64,000 nt of DNA from G965202665 sp965243835. Its GTDB lineage: Bacteria > Actinomycetota > Acidimicrobiia > Spongiisociales > Spongiisociaceae. The notes under the pieces are model-generated. The model was not told the DNA's origin and searched no databases. It saw only the letters and a list, made by a program, of their open reading frames with translations. The position numbers and the translations under genes were made by a program. Position 1 is the stretch's first letter. The number at the start of each line of letters is the position of its first letter. The DNA lies in assembly GCA_965243835.1 (NCBI GenBank), contig OZ251578.1:186001-250000 (forward strand). Direction: 5' to 3'. Below are positions 32,109 to 40,926 of the stretch, piece by piece.

Positions 32109-32421
32109 CATCCACTATTCCGCGCAGGCCATAGGTCGGTACGCGGCCGGTAAAACCGAGGAAGATTACCTGACCGACGAGGGGTTGCGCGACCAGATAG
32201 AGCGTAGATTGTCTATTATCTGCGAGGCGATGCGGGAGCTGGATCGCACCAACCCGAAAGTATCCTCACGGTTTACTAACTATCGCGATATAATACGTTT
32301 CCGTACCTTTTTGGTGCATCTCTATGACCAAATAGATGACCAAAATACTTGGAAAACCGTGCAAGAGGATATTCCATTGTTGGAGGAGGAAGCGGAGCGG
32401 TTGCTCCAAGAATCCGGTTAG
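32077..32421 (+). CDS. hepT: HepT-like toxin (RX4HXY RNase)
   Basis: 114 residues, all-helical HEPN protein. The catalytic motif RX4HXY is exact: Arg76, His81 and Tyr83. HepT toxins cleave RNA, and the motif Tyr is the AMPylation target of MntA. The order antitoxin then toxin with a 32-bp overlap is the classical operon. The stop overlaps the end of the convergent gene at 32418. Composition is lower in GC than the neighbours, fitting an acquired toxin-antitoxin module. Confidence 0.9.
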   Translation: MSGKIKKYLYDIHYSAQAIGRYAAGKTEEDYLTDEGLRDQIERRLSIICEAMRELDRTNPKVSSRFTNYRDIIRFRTFLVHLYDQIDDQNTWKTVQEDIPLLEEEAERLLQESG

Positions 32422-33329
32422 TCCCCGGAGGGGGAATCCCATTCCATTCCGGCCAAGCGGGCCAAACCGAGGATCAGGGAATGGGTGCCTTTTTGTCCCA
32501 ATCCCTGCGCCTGCAACGCCACGTACAACTCGTGGGCCAAGGCCAAGCCGGGGACGGGCAGGTTCATCGCCGCCGCCTCCCGCCGGGCGATGCCCATGTC
32601 CTTTACGAAGTGGTCGACGAAAAATCCGGGCCGGAAATCGCCGTCCAGCATGCGGGGGCCGTAGTTGGACAACGACCAGGAACCGGCCGCCCCGCCGCTC
32701 ACCGACTCCATCACCTTGTCCAAATCCAACCCGGCCCGCCGTCCGTAGAGCAGGGCTTCCGACACGCCGATCATTCCGGTGGCGATCAGAATCTGGTTGA
32801 CGGCTTTGGCGTGCTGGCCCGCCCCCGGCCCGCCCTGATGGACGATGGTTTTGCCCATCGTCTCCAACACGGGACGCACCCGCTCCACAGTTTCTTCCGC
32901 TCCGCCCACCATTATGGAGAGGGTTGCGTTGCGGGCCCCGATGTCCCCGCCGCTGACCGGGGCGTCCACCGCCCCCGCCCCCGCCTCCCCGGCCGCGTCG
33001 GCGATTTCCACCGCCAGGCTCGGTTCGGAGGTGGTCATATCCACCACCGCATCCCCCGCCGTCGCCCCGGCCAGCAACCCCTGCGGTCCCAGGAACACTT
33101 CCCGCACATCCCGCGGGTAGCCGACGATGGCGAAGGAAACATCGGAGGCGGCCGCCGCCTCGGCCGGAGTGTCCGCCCATGCCGCTCCCGCCTCCAGCGC
33201 CGGCCGGGCTTTGGCGGCGGTGCGGGAGGTGACCGTCACCGGGTAGCCGGCCGCCAAAACATGACCGCACATCGCCGCCCCCATCACGCCGCATCCCACC
33301 CACCCGATGCGGGGCAAGCCGTCGCTCAC
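32418..33329 (-). CDS. 3-hydroxyisobutyrate dehydrogenase-family oxidoreductase
   Basis: 303 residues of the beta-hydroxyacid dehydrogenase family. The N-terminal Rossmann motif is GWVGCGVMGAAM (9-20). DAPVSGGDIGARNATLSIMVGG follows, and the catalytic Lys lies in GAGQHAKAVNQIL. It should oxidise or reduce a beta-hydroxy acid (hydroxyisobutyrate, tartronate semialdehyde or similar) with NAD(P). GTG start overlaps the stop of the upstream MDR gene as GTGA, so the two are co-translated. Confidence 0.87.
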   Translation of the reverse strand: MSDGLPRIGWVGCGVMGAAMCGHVLAAGYPVTVTSRTAAKARPALEAGAAWADTPAEAAAASDVSFAIVGYPRDVREVFLGPQGLLAGATAGDAVVDMTTSEPSLAVEIADAAGEAGAGAVDAPVSGGDIGARNATLSIMVGGAEETVERVRPVLETMGKTIVHQGGPGAGQHAKAVNQILIATGMIGVSEALLYGRRAGLDLDKVMESVSGGAAGSWSLSNYGPRMLDGDFRPGFFVDHFVKDMGIARREAAAMNLPVPGLALAHELYVALQAQGLGQKGTHSLILGLARLAGMEWDSPSGD

Positions 33330-34336
33330 GGGTTGGCCCCCTTGATGACCAGTTTGCCCATATGGTCGCCCGCCTCCATCCGGGCCAGGGCCTCCGGCAA
33401 CTCCTCGAACTCATACACCTTGTCCACTAACACCGGCAACCGCCCCCCGGTTACCCATTCGGTGATGCGGGCGAAGTCATCGTGGTCGTACATCGTGGAG
33501 CCGATGATCTCCAAGTGGCGGAAGAAAAGGGCGGGGATGGTGATTTCCGCTTTCACCCCGCCGGTGGCCCCGCAGGTGACCAGCCGGCCGCCCGGACGCA
33601 GGCTGCGCATGGACTGGCTCCAAGTGGCGGCCCCCACGTTTTCCAACACCACGTCGGCCTGCCGCCCGGCCGCTTCCCGCAGTTGCTTGCCGAACTCTCC
33701 CGCCGAGTCGAATCCCCCGGCCGCCCCCAGCTCCGCCGCCCGTTGGATCTTGTCCGGGCTGCGGGAGGTGACGTAGACTTCCGCTCCCATAATCCGCCCC
33801 AACAGCAACCCGGCGGAGGAAACCCCGCCCCCCGCTCCCACCACCAGCAACAGGTCGCCTTCGCCCAAGCGGGCCCGGCGCAACATCCGGTAGGCGGTGC
33901 CGGTCGCCAGCCCGTAGGCGGCCGCCTCCGGCCATCCCAGATGCTCCGGCTTGGGGAGGACGTTGCGGGCGGGGACGATCACGTATTCGGCCAGGGTTCC
34001 CGGGGCGTGTTCGCCCAATACCCCCAAGTTTCCGTCGAAGGGGATGTGGGAGGTGGTGGGGGAGTAGCCCAAGCCGGGGTTGATGATGACTTCCCGCCCG
34101 GGGTCGACCTGCGCGCCTTCCCCAACCTCGTCTACTACCCCCGCTCCGTCCCCGCCTGCGATATGCGGGAAATGTTTGGGGGCGGGCAACCCCATCGACA
34201 TCCACAGGTCCAGCCGGTTGAGGGCCGAGGCGGCCAACCGCACCCGCACTTCCCCCGGGCCCGGATGGGGGTCCTCCGCCTCCCCCAACCGGTAGGAGGA
34301 GGGGCCGTTGGTTTCATTCAGCATCCAAGTTCGCAT
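33326..34336 (-). CDS. zinc-independent medium-chain dehydrogenase/quinone oxidoreductase-like protein
   Basis: 336 residues of the MDR superfamily. The NAD(P)-binding part has LLLVVGAGGGVSSAGLLLGRIMG and VLENVGAATWSQSMRSLRPGGRLVTCGATGG. The structural-zinc Cys cluster and the usual catalytic-zinc Cys/His residues are absent, which resembles quinone oxidoreductase or crotonyl-CoA reductase types. Substrate unknown. Starts leaderless: TACCAT lies 6 nt before ATG 34336. It is in an operon with the HIBADH-like gene and divergent from the thioesterase. Confidence 0.87.
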   Translation of the reverse strand: MRTWMLNETNGPSSYRLGEAEDPHPGPGEVRVRLAASALNRLDLWMSMGLPAPKHFPHIAGGDGAGVVDEVGEGAQVDPGREVIINPGLGYSPTTSHIPFDGNLGVLGEHAPGTLAEYVIVPARNVLPKPEHLGWPEAAAYGLATGTAYRMLRRARLGEGDLLLVVGAGGGVSSAGLLLGRIMGAEVYVTSRSPDKIQRAAELGAAGGFDSAGEFGKQLREAAGRQADVVLENVGAATWSQSMRSLRPGGRLVTCGATGGVKAEITIPALFFRHLEIIGSTMYDHDDFARITEWVTGGRLPVLVDKVYEFEELPEALARMEAGDHMGKLVIKGANP

Positions 34337-34342
34337 AGGTCA

Positions 34343-34348
34343 ATGGTA
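34343..34348 (-). promoter_or_regulatory. -10 box of the MDR gene (leaderless)
   Basis: Minus-strand TACCAT, 6 nt before ATG 34336. It faces the divergent -10 box at 34383, so the two promoters share 34 bp. Confidence 0.45.
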
Positions 34349-34382
34349 GCAAGACCGGGTTGGGAGTACCCCCCGAGGCGGG

Positions 34383-34388
34383 TAGTTT
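34383..34388 (+). promoter_or_regulatory. -10 box of the thioesterase gene (leaderless)
   Basis: TAGTTT, 7 nt before ATG 34396. A GGAGG overlaps the gap but is only 2 nt from the ATG, too close to act as a normal ribosome binding site. Confidence 0.4.
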
Positions 34389-34395
34389 GGAGGAT

Positions 34396-34788
34396 ATGCG
34401 CCGCCGCCGGTCCGCCATCAACGTTCGTTTCTACGAACTGGACCCCTACAACCATCTCAATCACACCGTCTACCTGGCCTACTGCGAGACGGCCCGGGTG
34501 GAGGCCCTGGCCGAGTGGGGGGTGAGCCTGGCCGAACTGGATCAGATGGGGTACCGGATTTTGGTGGTGGAAATGAAGGCCCGGTTCATCGCCCCCGCGG
34601 TGGCGGACGACCGGGTGGAGATACTGACCGAGGTGACGGCGGTGCGCCGGGCCTCCCACGAGTGGCGGCAGAGGATGGAGAAGGAGGGACGGACGCTGTT
34701 CACTCTGGAGTTGCGGGCGGCGATGTCCGACTCGCAGGGCCGCCCGGTGCGGGTACCCGATTTTCTGCGGGAAATACTGGAAGCCTGA
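34396..34788 (+). CDS. hotdog-fold acyl-CoA thioesterase (4HBT family)
   Basis: 130 residues of the 4-hydroxybenzoyl-CoA thioesterase type. It has the motif VRFYELDPYNHLNHTVYLAYCETAR, with the catalytic-type Asp16. VVEMKARFIAPAVADDRVEI is the usual central strand-helix part. It should hydrolyse an acyl-CoA thioester. An upstream TTG start (34360) would add 12 non-conserved residues. The ATG is chosen because the fold begins there. Confidence 0.85.
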   Translation: MRRRRSAINVRFYELDPYNHLNHTVYLAYCETARVEALAEWGVSLAELDQMGYRILVVEMKARFIAPAVADDRVEILTEVTAVRRASHEWRQRMEKEGRTLFTLELRAAMSDSQGRPVRVPDFLREILEA

Positions 34789-34790
34789 CC

Positions 34791-34805
34791 CGGCCGCCCG
34801 GGCCG
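34791..34805. terminator. GC hairpin between convergent genes
   Basis: CGGCC, a 5-nt loop, then GGCCG lies in the 23-bp gap between the thioesterase and the DUF2277 gene. Confidence 0.35.
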
Positions 34806-34811
34806 TTGCGT

Positions 34812-35078
34812 CTAGCGCGTCCGCCGTTGCGCGCGCCGGGCCGCTTTGGCCGCCTCTTCTTCCCGGTTCTTGGGCGGGGCGCTGGTGGTCAGCGAGTCGA
34901 TCAGCACGCGGGTGGAGGCGCTGATTTCGGCCACCGCCCGGAGGACGGCCTCCCGGTTGCGGAGGGAAGGGTTGCGGGAGCCCGACACTTTGCGCACGAA
35001 CTGCGCAACCGCCGCCTCCACTTCCGCATCGGTGGCGGGCGGGTGGAAGTTGTTCAACGGTCTAATGTTTCGGCACAT
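34812..35078 (-). CDS. DUF2277 family protein
   Basis: 88 residues beginning MCRNIRPLNNFHPPATDAEVEAAVAQFVRKVSGS, the characteristic DUF2277 opening. RVLIDSLTTSAPPKNREEEAAKA is also typical. The function is unknown; it is a common small helical protein in actinobacteria. The ATG at 35078 is the family start, with GGGGA 4 nt upstream. A start 4 codons earlier is open but not conserved. Confidence 0.9.
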   Translation of the reverse strand: MCRNIRPLNNFHPPATDAEVEAAVAQFVRKVSGSRNPSLRNREAVLRAVAEISASTRVLIDSLTTSAPPKNREEEAAKAARRAQRRTR

Positions 35079-35121
35079 CGTTCCCCGCAAGATAACAGAC
35101 CGGCGGGCTAGGCGTAACGGG

Positions 35122-36825
35122 CTAGGCGGGGGCGAAGGGGATGACCCGGTGACCGGACTCGTCGACCGCTATTAAGATCCGTTGTCCTTCGGTTTGGTCC
35201 AGGATGGCGATTATTTCCTCCGCCGACGCCGTCCCGGCTTGCGGGCTGTCCCACACCCACATCCGCACCCCGGTTTGTTTCTCCACCTCCCGGGCCGCGG
35301 TTGCGCCGGCCGCGGAGACCAGCACCGCCATCATCACCCCCGGGTGCGGTTCCTCCGGGGCGCGCAGGCGGTCGGAGCGGCGCACCAGCTGGTGGTAGCG
35401 GGCCGCCGCCCCCGCCGTCAGCAGGACGGCCAGGGAGGTGCGGGTGCGATCCAGGGTCCCCCACCCTCCCAGGCCGTTCGCAATATCGTCCACCGCCGGG
35501 AAAACGGCGGTCAGCAGGCTCCCCAGGGCCGCCAACCCGCCCGCCCCGCAGAGAGCCGTCACGTACGCCCGTCGCACCGGGGAGGACAGTTCCAAGTCGG
35601 GGTTTTTAGCCCGGCGGCGCTGGGCCCGGGACCAGAACCGGAGCCACAGGGGAACGGCGACCGCCAACAGGCCCATTCCCCCCGCCAGGCCCAGCCGCCA
35701 ATCGCCCTCCATCGCCCCCCCGGGCAGGGCCCACTGCGCCAGGGCGGACAGCCCGATGGCCGCCCCGGCTACGGTCCCGGCGCAACCGAGGCCCGCCCCC
35801 GCGTAGTCGTACAGCCGGTCGGCCTCGTCCCGCCGGCGGCCGGGGCGGGCGGCCCGTCCCGCGTACAACCAGACGGCGGTTCCGACTATCACCAGGGAGA
35901 GGGCTCCCGGGACCGGCGCAAAATGCCGCCCCGTTTCGGCGGCGGCCGCCCCCAACAGCCATTCCAGGCCCAGGGTCGTCAGGCGCCCCGCTCCGGCCAG
36001 GGCCGTTGCCAGACCGGCCAGGGTCCCCCCCAGGAGCGCCGCCCCCCGCCATATCCGATCCCGTTCCCACCCGGATACGATGGTTGCCCAGTATCTGACC
36101 CAGATCAACCCTCCGATCACCATCGCGAACGCCGCTCGCAGGACGCTTTCCCGCAGGTCGGCCGCCGGGACCGTTCCGCCCGCTTCCCGATAGAGGAGGC
36201 CGAGCAATTGCTCCGCCATCCGCCAGGCCCCCCATCCCGTTATCCACAACCCGGCCCAGGCCCCGAGGAACGCCCCCGCCCGCAACGGTCCGGCATGCCG
36301 GGCGCGGGCCGCGATCCGGAAATGGAGCAACCACACCGTCCCCCATACCGCCAGGTTGGTCGCGTCCGCGGGCCGGAAGCCGGCCAGGCCGGTGGCCGCC
36401 TCCGCCAAGCGGTAGGCGCCGTAGGCGGCGACCCCCAAGCCGGTCAGGCTCATCCCGATCAGGTAGACGTTGGGGGCGGCCGCGGAACGTTCCCGCGGAC
36501 TGCGCACGGTGCGGCGCACCCACGCCCCGACCGCCGCCAAGAGCGGCAGGCCGATGATGACCTGCGCCGTCGCCCGGGCCAGGCGGGACTGACCGGAGGG
36601 TTCCGCAACGCGGGGAGCGGCCGGCCACCACTCGGCCAAGAGCAGGCTTATCCCTTCCCCGACCACCGCCGCCGCGTAAAACAGCAAAGCGTATTGGAAA
36701 AAACGGCGAACGGAGGCGGGGCCGTCCCCCGCCCGGCGGCGATTGCGCGTCACTAGCCGCACCGCCATCCCGATTATCGCCGCCGGGGTCAGCAACAACA
36801 GGGCCGACAAGTAGGCCGGGATCAT
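35122..36825 (-). CDS. large multi-pass membrane protein, DUF5671-like
   Basis: 567 residues with about ten or more hydrophobic segments from residue 5 to about 450. They are laid out as repeated two-helix blocks with short Arg-rich loops, for example ARPGRRRDEADRLYDY. The C-terminal ~110 residues are soluble and end ILIAVDESGHRVIPFAPA. The block pattern resembles DUF5671 actinobacterial membrane proteins. Function unknown. TTAGGAG lies 9 nt before the ATG. Confidence 0.72.
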   Translation of the reverse strand: MIPAYLSALLLLTPAAIIGMAVRLVTRNRRRAGDGPASVRRFFQYALLFYAAAVVGEGISLLLAEWWPAAPRVAEPSGQSRLARATAQVIIGLPLLAAVGAWVRRTVRSPRERSAAAPNVYLIGMSLTGLGVAAYGAYRLAEAATGLAGFRPADATNLAVWGTVWLLHFRIAARARHAGPLRAGAFLGAWAGLWITGWGAWRMAEQLLGLLYREAGGTVPAADLRESVLRAAFAMVIGGLIWVRYWATIVSGWERDRIWRGAALLGGTLAGLATALAGAGRLTTLGLEWLLGAAAAETGRHFAPVPGALSLVIVGTAVWLYAGRAARPGRRRDEADRLYDYAGAGLGCAGTVAGAAIGLSALAQWALPGGAMEGDWRLGLAGGMGLLAVAVPLWLRFWSRAQRRRAKNPDLELSSPVRRAYVTALCGAGGLAALGSLLTAVFPAVDDIANGLGGWGTLDRTRTSLAVLLTAGAAARYHQLVRRSDRLRAPEEPHPGVMMAVLVSAAGATAAREVEKQTGVRMWVWDSPQAGTASAEEIIAILDQTEGQRILIAVDESGHRVIPFAPA

Positions 36826-36878
36826 CGGTTTCTCCTAACGCCGTCGGGTCGGTTCCGGCGCGGGCGGCGGCGGGCGGG

Positions 36879-36884
36879 TATGGT
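36879..36884 (+). promoter_or_regulatory. -10 box of the nitroreductase gene
   Basis: TATGGT, 8 nt before ATG 36893, close to leaderless spacing. Confidence 0.35.
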
Positions 36885-36892
36885 CGGGGTTT

Positions 36893-37399
36893 ATGGAACA
36901 ACTTTACAATCACCTGCTCGGCCTGCGGGCCATCCGCCAGTTCGAGGAGCGTCCCCTGGCGGAAGACCACCTGCGCCGGATACTGGAAGCGGCCCGCTGG
37001 ACGGGCAGTTCCAAAAACCGGCAGAACTGGTCGGTGATAGCGGTGCGGGACCCCGCCCTGAGGGAGCGGCTGGCCGAATGCGGCGATTTCACCTCGCCGG
37101 TGCGGGCCGCCCCCCTCACCCTGGCCTTGGTGCGGGAACCGGAAGGCTACGAGTTCGACACCGGCCGCATGGCCCAAAACATAATGTTGGCCGCCTCCTC
37201 GTTGGGGGTGGCGTCCTGTCCCATCACACTGCACCGGGAAGACGACGCGGCCCGGACGCTGGAGCTTCCCGAAGGGCGCCGATGCCGGTACGCGGTGGCC
37301 CTGGGTTACCCGTCCCCCGCCGCCCGCCCGGCCCGCTTCGGCGGCCGCAAACCCCTCGCCGACCTGCTCCACGCCGACCGCTACCAACCGGACGGCTGA
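36893..37399 (+). CDS. nitroreductase family protein
   Basis: 168 residues of the FMN-dependent nitroreductase family. The opening has RAIRQFEERPLAEDHLRRILEAARWTGSSKNRQNW, with the FMN phosphate-binding Arg/Ser pattern. DTGRMAQNIMLAASSLGVASCPI and a late ALGYPSPAARP also fit the family. It should reduce nitro groups, quinones or similar with NAD(P)H. It ends 4 bp before the convergent DUF433 gene. Confidence 0.88.
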   Translation: MEQLYNHLLGLRAIRQFEERPLAEDHLRRILEAARWTGSSKNRQNWSVIAVRDPALRERLAECGDFTSPVRAAPLTLALVREPEGYEFDTGRMAQNIMLAASSLGVASCPITLHREDDAARTLELPEGRRCRYAVALGYPSPAARPARFGGRKPLADLLHADRYQPDG

Positions 37400-37403
37400 T
37401 ATG

Positions 37404-37766
37404 TCACATCACGGGATACTCTCGGCCCACCGGCGGCCCGAAGCCTATTTCTTCGTGAAAGTTTTCCTTGGTTAATCCGGCTAGCAACTCCTCGATCGCG
37501 CCCGGCTTTTTTTGCGTATGTTCCGCTTCCGGCGCGGTCTGGTCCAGTTGCGATCCGAGAAAGGCGAGGGCTTCTTTCACCTGCCCGTTGTCGACGAGGA
37601 ACGCGTCGGAGAAATGGTCGGCGGTCATGCCCCCCGAGGCCAGATTCGCGAACAGGGCGTAAACGGGCACGCGCGTTCCGGCAAACACCCATTTCCCTCC
37701 GAAGACGCCGGGTCGGGATTCAACCGCCGGGCACAGAGACCAATCAACCTTCGGCCAATAGCCCAC
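37404..37766 (-). CDS. DUF433 protein (antitoxin-like)
   Basis: 120 residues. The DUF433 winged-helix-like segment is PGVFGGKWVFAGTRVPVYALFANLASGGMTADHF with QVKEALAFL. The C-terminal ~45 residues are specific to this protein. DUF433 proteins are usually antitoxins next to a DUF5615/PIN-like toxin, but none is encoded beside it, so it looks orphaned. The start is GTG with GGAGG 6 nt upstream. Confidence 0.82.
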   Translation of the reverse strand: MGYWPKVDWSLCPAVESRPGVFGGKWVFAGTRVPVYALFANLASGGMTADHFSDAFLVDNGQVKEALAFLGSQLDQTAPEAEHTQKKPGAIEELLAGLTKENFHEEIGFGPPVGREYPVM

Positions 37767-37845
37767 TACGAACCTCCTCCCGGTCGTTTCCCATTCCAGT
37801 CTAGGGGAGCATTAAATGCCCGGAAAGACGGGGCGCGGGAAAGGC

Positions 37846-37851
37846 TAGGAT
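37846..37851 (+). promoter_or_regulatory. -10 box of the M20 amidohydrolase gene (leaderless)
   Basis: TAGGAT, 6 nt before the GTG at 37858. Confidence 0.4.
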
Positions 37852-37857
37852 GGGGGC

Positions 37858-39048
37858 GTGACTGATTTGCCGGCCAAAGCCCGGGAGATGGCCCCCTTTG
37901 CGATCGAGATGCGGCGCGACCTGCACCGTTGCCCGGAAATCGGCAACCATCTGCCCGACACCCGGGCCCGGGTGTTGGAAGCCTTGGACGGGGCGCCGCT
38001 GGAAATTCACCTGCATGAAGGCACCAGCGGCATCGTGGCCGTCCTGCGGGGGGCCCGTCCCGGCCCCGCCATCATCCTGCGGGGCGATATGGACGCCTTG
38101 CCGCTCACCGAAGAGTCCGGGTTGCCGTTCGCCAGCGAGCGGGAAGGGGTGATGCACGCCTGCGGACACGACATGCACACCGCCATGTTGGCGGGGGCGG
38201 CCCGGTTGCTGTCCGATCTGCGGGACGACTTGCCCGGCTCCGTGATTTTTATGTTCCAACCCGGGGAGGAAGGGTTTTTCGGAGCCCGGTGCATGCTGGA
38301 AGAAGGCCTTTTGGAGGCGGCCGGGGAGCGGCCCACCGGGGCGTTCGCCATCCACGTCACCGGCTGGTTCCCTTCCGGGACCGTTCATCTCCGCCCCGGT
38401 ACGCAACTGGCCTCCGCCGACGAGACGCACATTACGGTCACGGGCAAAGGCGGCCACGCCTCCATGCCCTCCGTGTCCCTGGACCCGGTTCCGGTGGCGG
38501 CGGAGATCGTGCTGGCGGTGGAAACGGCCATCACCCGCCGCATCAACGTGTTCGATCCGGGCGTGATCACCTTCGGCTCCCTCCACGCCGGAACCACCCA
38601 CAACATCATCCCCGAAACCGCCGAAATCAAGGGCACCATCCGCGCCCTGTCCGCCGCTACCCGCGAGCAGTTGCACGCCCTGTTGCGCCGGGTGGTCCCC
38701 AACATCGCCGCCGCCCACGGTCTGGAGGCCGAGGTGGAAATCAAGCCCGGATATCCGGTCACCGTCAACGATCCGGCCTTCACCCGGCTGGTTTTCAAAA
38801 CCGCGGCCGGTTTGCTGGGAGAGGAGGCGGTGCGGGAGATGGAATCCCCGTTGATGGGCGGCGAAGACTGGAGTTACGTTTTGGCCGAAGTCCCGGGCGC
38901 GATGGCCTTTCTGGGGGCCTGCCCGCCCGACCGCACCCCGGGACAAGCCCCTTCCAACCATTCCAACCGGGTGGTATACGACGAGGAGGCGATGACGGCG
39001 GGGATGGCCCTGCATGCGGCGGTGGCTTTGTCCCACCTGGCCGGTTGA
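37858..39048 (+). CDS. M20 family amidohydrolase (hippurate hydrolase-like)
   Basis: 396 residues from GTG. The metal-site motifs of M20D peptidases are present: RGDMDALPLTE (75-85), MHACGHDMH (99-107), QPGEEG and MGGEDWSY near the C-terminus. The insert (lid) domain lies between. Such enzymes hydrolyse N-acyl amino acids, for example hippurate or N-acetyl-diaminopimelate, and here the substrate is unknown. The ABC exporter genes follow 9 bp later, so they share a transcript. Confidence 0.9.
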   Translation: MTDLPAKAREMAPFAIEMRRDLHRCPEIGNHLPDTRARVLEALDGAPLEIHLHEGTSGIVAVLRGARPGPAIILRGDMDALPLTEESGLPFASEREGVMHACGHDMHTAMLAGAARLLSDLRDDLPGSVIFMFQPGEEGFFGARCMLEEGLLEAAGERPTGAFAIHVTGWFPSGTVHLRPGTQLASADETHITVTGKGGHASMPSVSLDPVPVAAEIVLAVETAITRRINVFDPGVITFGSLHAGTTHNIIPETAEIKGTIRALSAATREQLHALLRRVVPNIAAAHGLEAEVEIKPGYPVTVNDPAFTRLVFKTAAGLLGEEAVREMESPLMGGEDWSYVLAEVPGAMAFLGACPPDRTPGQAPSNHSNRVVYDEEAMTAGMALHAAVALSHLAG

Positions 39049-39057
39049 CCGGCCCCG

Positions 39058-40926
39058 ATGAGCCAGGGGCGGAGCGCCGCTAGGCAAAAGCCGGCCCGGC
39101 CCGCCCGCAACCTGGCCATGTTGCGCCGGCAGTTGCGTCGGGCCCGACCGCAGTTCGCCCTCGGCTTCGCCGCCACCATCGTCTTCGCCGTCGCCACCGT
39201 GGTTTCCTCCTACGCCGTCGGCTGGGCCGTCGACGCGGTGTTGATACCCGCCGCCGAACAGGGCGATGTCGCCCTCGCCTCCCTGGTGGGGGTTGCGGCG
39301 GTCCTGACCGCGGTGGGGATCATCCGGGGGGTGAGCATCGGATTTCGCCGCTACGGGGCTTTTTTGGCTATGTACCGGTTGGAGAAACGGGACCGCCTCG
39401 AGGTCACCGACCGGTATTTGGATCTGCCATGGGAATGGTTCCGCCGTCATCCCGCCGGACGACTCCTGTCCAATGTGGGGGCGGATGTGGAGGCGGCCGC
39501 CCACATTGCGGCTCCGTTGCCGATGGCGTTGGGGGTGGCGGTCATGTTGCTGATCGCCATCGTCCTGTTGCTGGCGACGGATCCGTTTCTGGCCCTGGTC
39601 GGGTTGGCGGTGGGGCCGGCCATTATGGCCAACAACCTGTTCTACCAGCGGAAAATGACGGCGGCCGCCGCCCGCGCCCAGCGGTTGCGGGCGGAAGTGG
39701 CGGAAGTGGCCCACGAGTCGTTCGACGCCGCCCTAGTGGTGAAAACCCTGGGACGGGAAAACGCCGAGGTTTCCCGGTTCGGGGCGCTGTCGGACGACCT
39801 GCGCAACCGCATGGTGGAAGTGGGGAGGTTGCGGGCGGCGTTCGACCCGGTGATGGAGGCCCTGCCCACCCTGGGGGTGCTGGCGGTGGTGGGAGTGGGG
39901 GCATGGCGGGTGGATCAGGGGTTGATGACGGCCGGGGCTTTGGTGACTTTCGCCTACCTGTTTCGCCTGATAACCGTCCCCATGCGCATTTTCGCCTGGT
40001 TGCTGGGGCAAATGCCGTTGGCGGCCGCGGGCTGGGAGCGGGTGGAGGCGGTGCTGGCCGAGCGGGGACGGGTCGCCTACGGGGAGGCCCGCCCCTCCGG
40101 GAAGGGGGGCGCGGAGGTGGCGGCGGAGGCCGTTTCCTACCTGTATTCGGAAACGGAAGCGTCCGATCTGGCGTCCGGCCCCGCTTCCGTCCGTCCCGCC
40201 CCGGACGGGCCGGAGGAAGAGGAGCGACGGGGGGTGGAGGGGATTTCCTTCCGGGCGGTTACGGGCGGCGTCACCGCCCTGGTCGGCCCCACCGGTTCCG
40301 GCAAGTCCACGGTGGCCGCCATGCTGGCCCGCCTGTTCGATCCGCAGTCGGGGACGATACGGCTGGACGGGAGGCCGTTGCCGGAGTGGGAGCGGACGGC
40401 TTTGGCGGAGGCGACGGCGCTGGTGTTCCAGGAGCCGTTCCTGTTCGACGATACGGTGCGCAACAACATCACCCTGGGGGGTGATTTCACGGCGTCGGAA
40501 GTGGAGGAGGCCGCCCGGTTGGCCGCGGCCGGGGATTTCATAGCCGGGTTGCCGGACGGCTATGAAACGGTAGTGGGGGAGCGGGGGGCGACCCTGTCCG
40601 GAGGCCAGCGGCAACGCATCGCCCTGGCCCGGGCCCTGGTCCGCCGTCCCCGGTTGCTGGTTTTGGACGACGCCACGTCGGCGGTGGATCCGGCGGTGGA
40701 GCGCGACATTCTGGCCGGGTTGGCCGGGCTGGAGGCCACGGTGGTGATGACCGCTTATCGGCGCGCTTCCATCGCCGGGGCCGACTACGTGGTGTACATA
40801 GAAGGGGGCCGGGTGGCGGGATGGGGGACGCACGAGCAGTTGTACGCCGCCCGGCCCGGTTATAAGGAGTTGGTGGACGCCTACGAGGAGACCGGCCCGG
40901 CGCCGTCGGAGGGGGGCGGGCGGTGA
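39058..40926 (+). CDS. ABC exporter subunit with degenerate catalytic residues
   Basis: 622 residues: six membrane helices (about 34-310), then the nucleotide-binding domain. Walker A is GPTGSGKST (410-418), the Q-loop is Gln458 and signature LSGGQ is intact (513-517). Walker B is LLVLDD (533-538), so the catalytic Glu is Asp538. The H-loop His is replaced by Tyr567 (TAYRR). This is the degenerate-site half of a heterodimeric type IV ABC exporter. Its partner overlaps it downstream as GTGA. The substrate is unknown. Confidence 0.88.
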   Translation: MSQGRSAARQKPARPARNLAMLRRQLRRARPQFALGFAATIVFAVATVVSSYAVGWAVDAVLIPAAEQGDVALASLVGVAAVLTAVGIIRGVSIGFRRYGAFLAMYRLEKRDRLEVTDRYLDLPWEWFRRHPAGRLLSNVGADVEAAAHIAAPLPMALGVAVMLLIAIVLLLATDPFLALVGLAVGPAIMANNLFYQRKMTAAAARAQRLRAEVAEVAHESFDAALVVKTLGRENAEVSRFGALSDDLRNRMVEVGRLRAAFDPVMEALPTLGVLAVVGVGAWRVDQGLMTAGALVTFAYLFRLITVPMRIFAWLLGQMPLAAAGWERVEAVLAERGRVAYGEARPSGKGGAEVAAEAVSYLYSETEASDLASGPASVRPAPDGPEEEERRGVEGISFRAVTGGVTALVGPTGSGKSTVAAMLARLFDPQSGTIRLDGRPLPEWERTALAEATALVFQEPFLFDDTVRNNITLGGDFTASEVEEAARLAAAGDFIAGLPDGYETVVGERGATLSGGQRQRIALARALVRRPRLLVLDDATSAVDPAVERDILAGLAGLEATVVMTAYRRASIAGADYVVYIEGGRVAGWGTHEQLYAARPGYKELVDAYEETGPAPSEGGGR

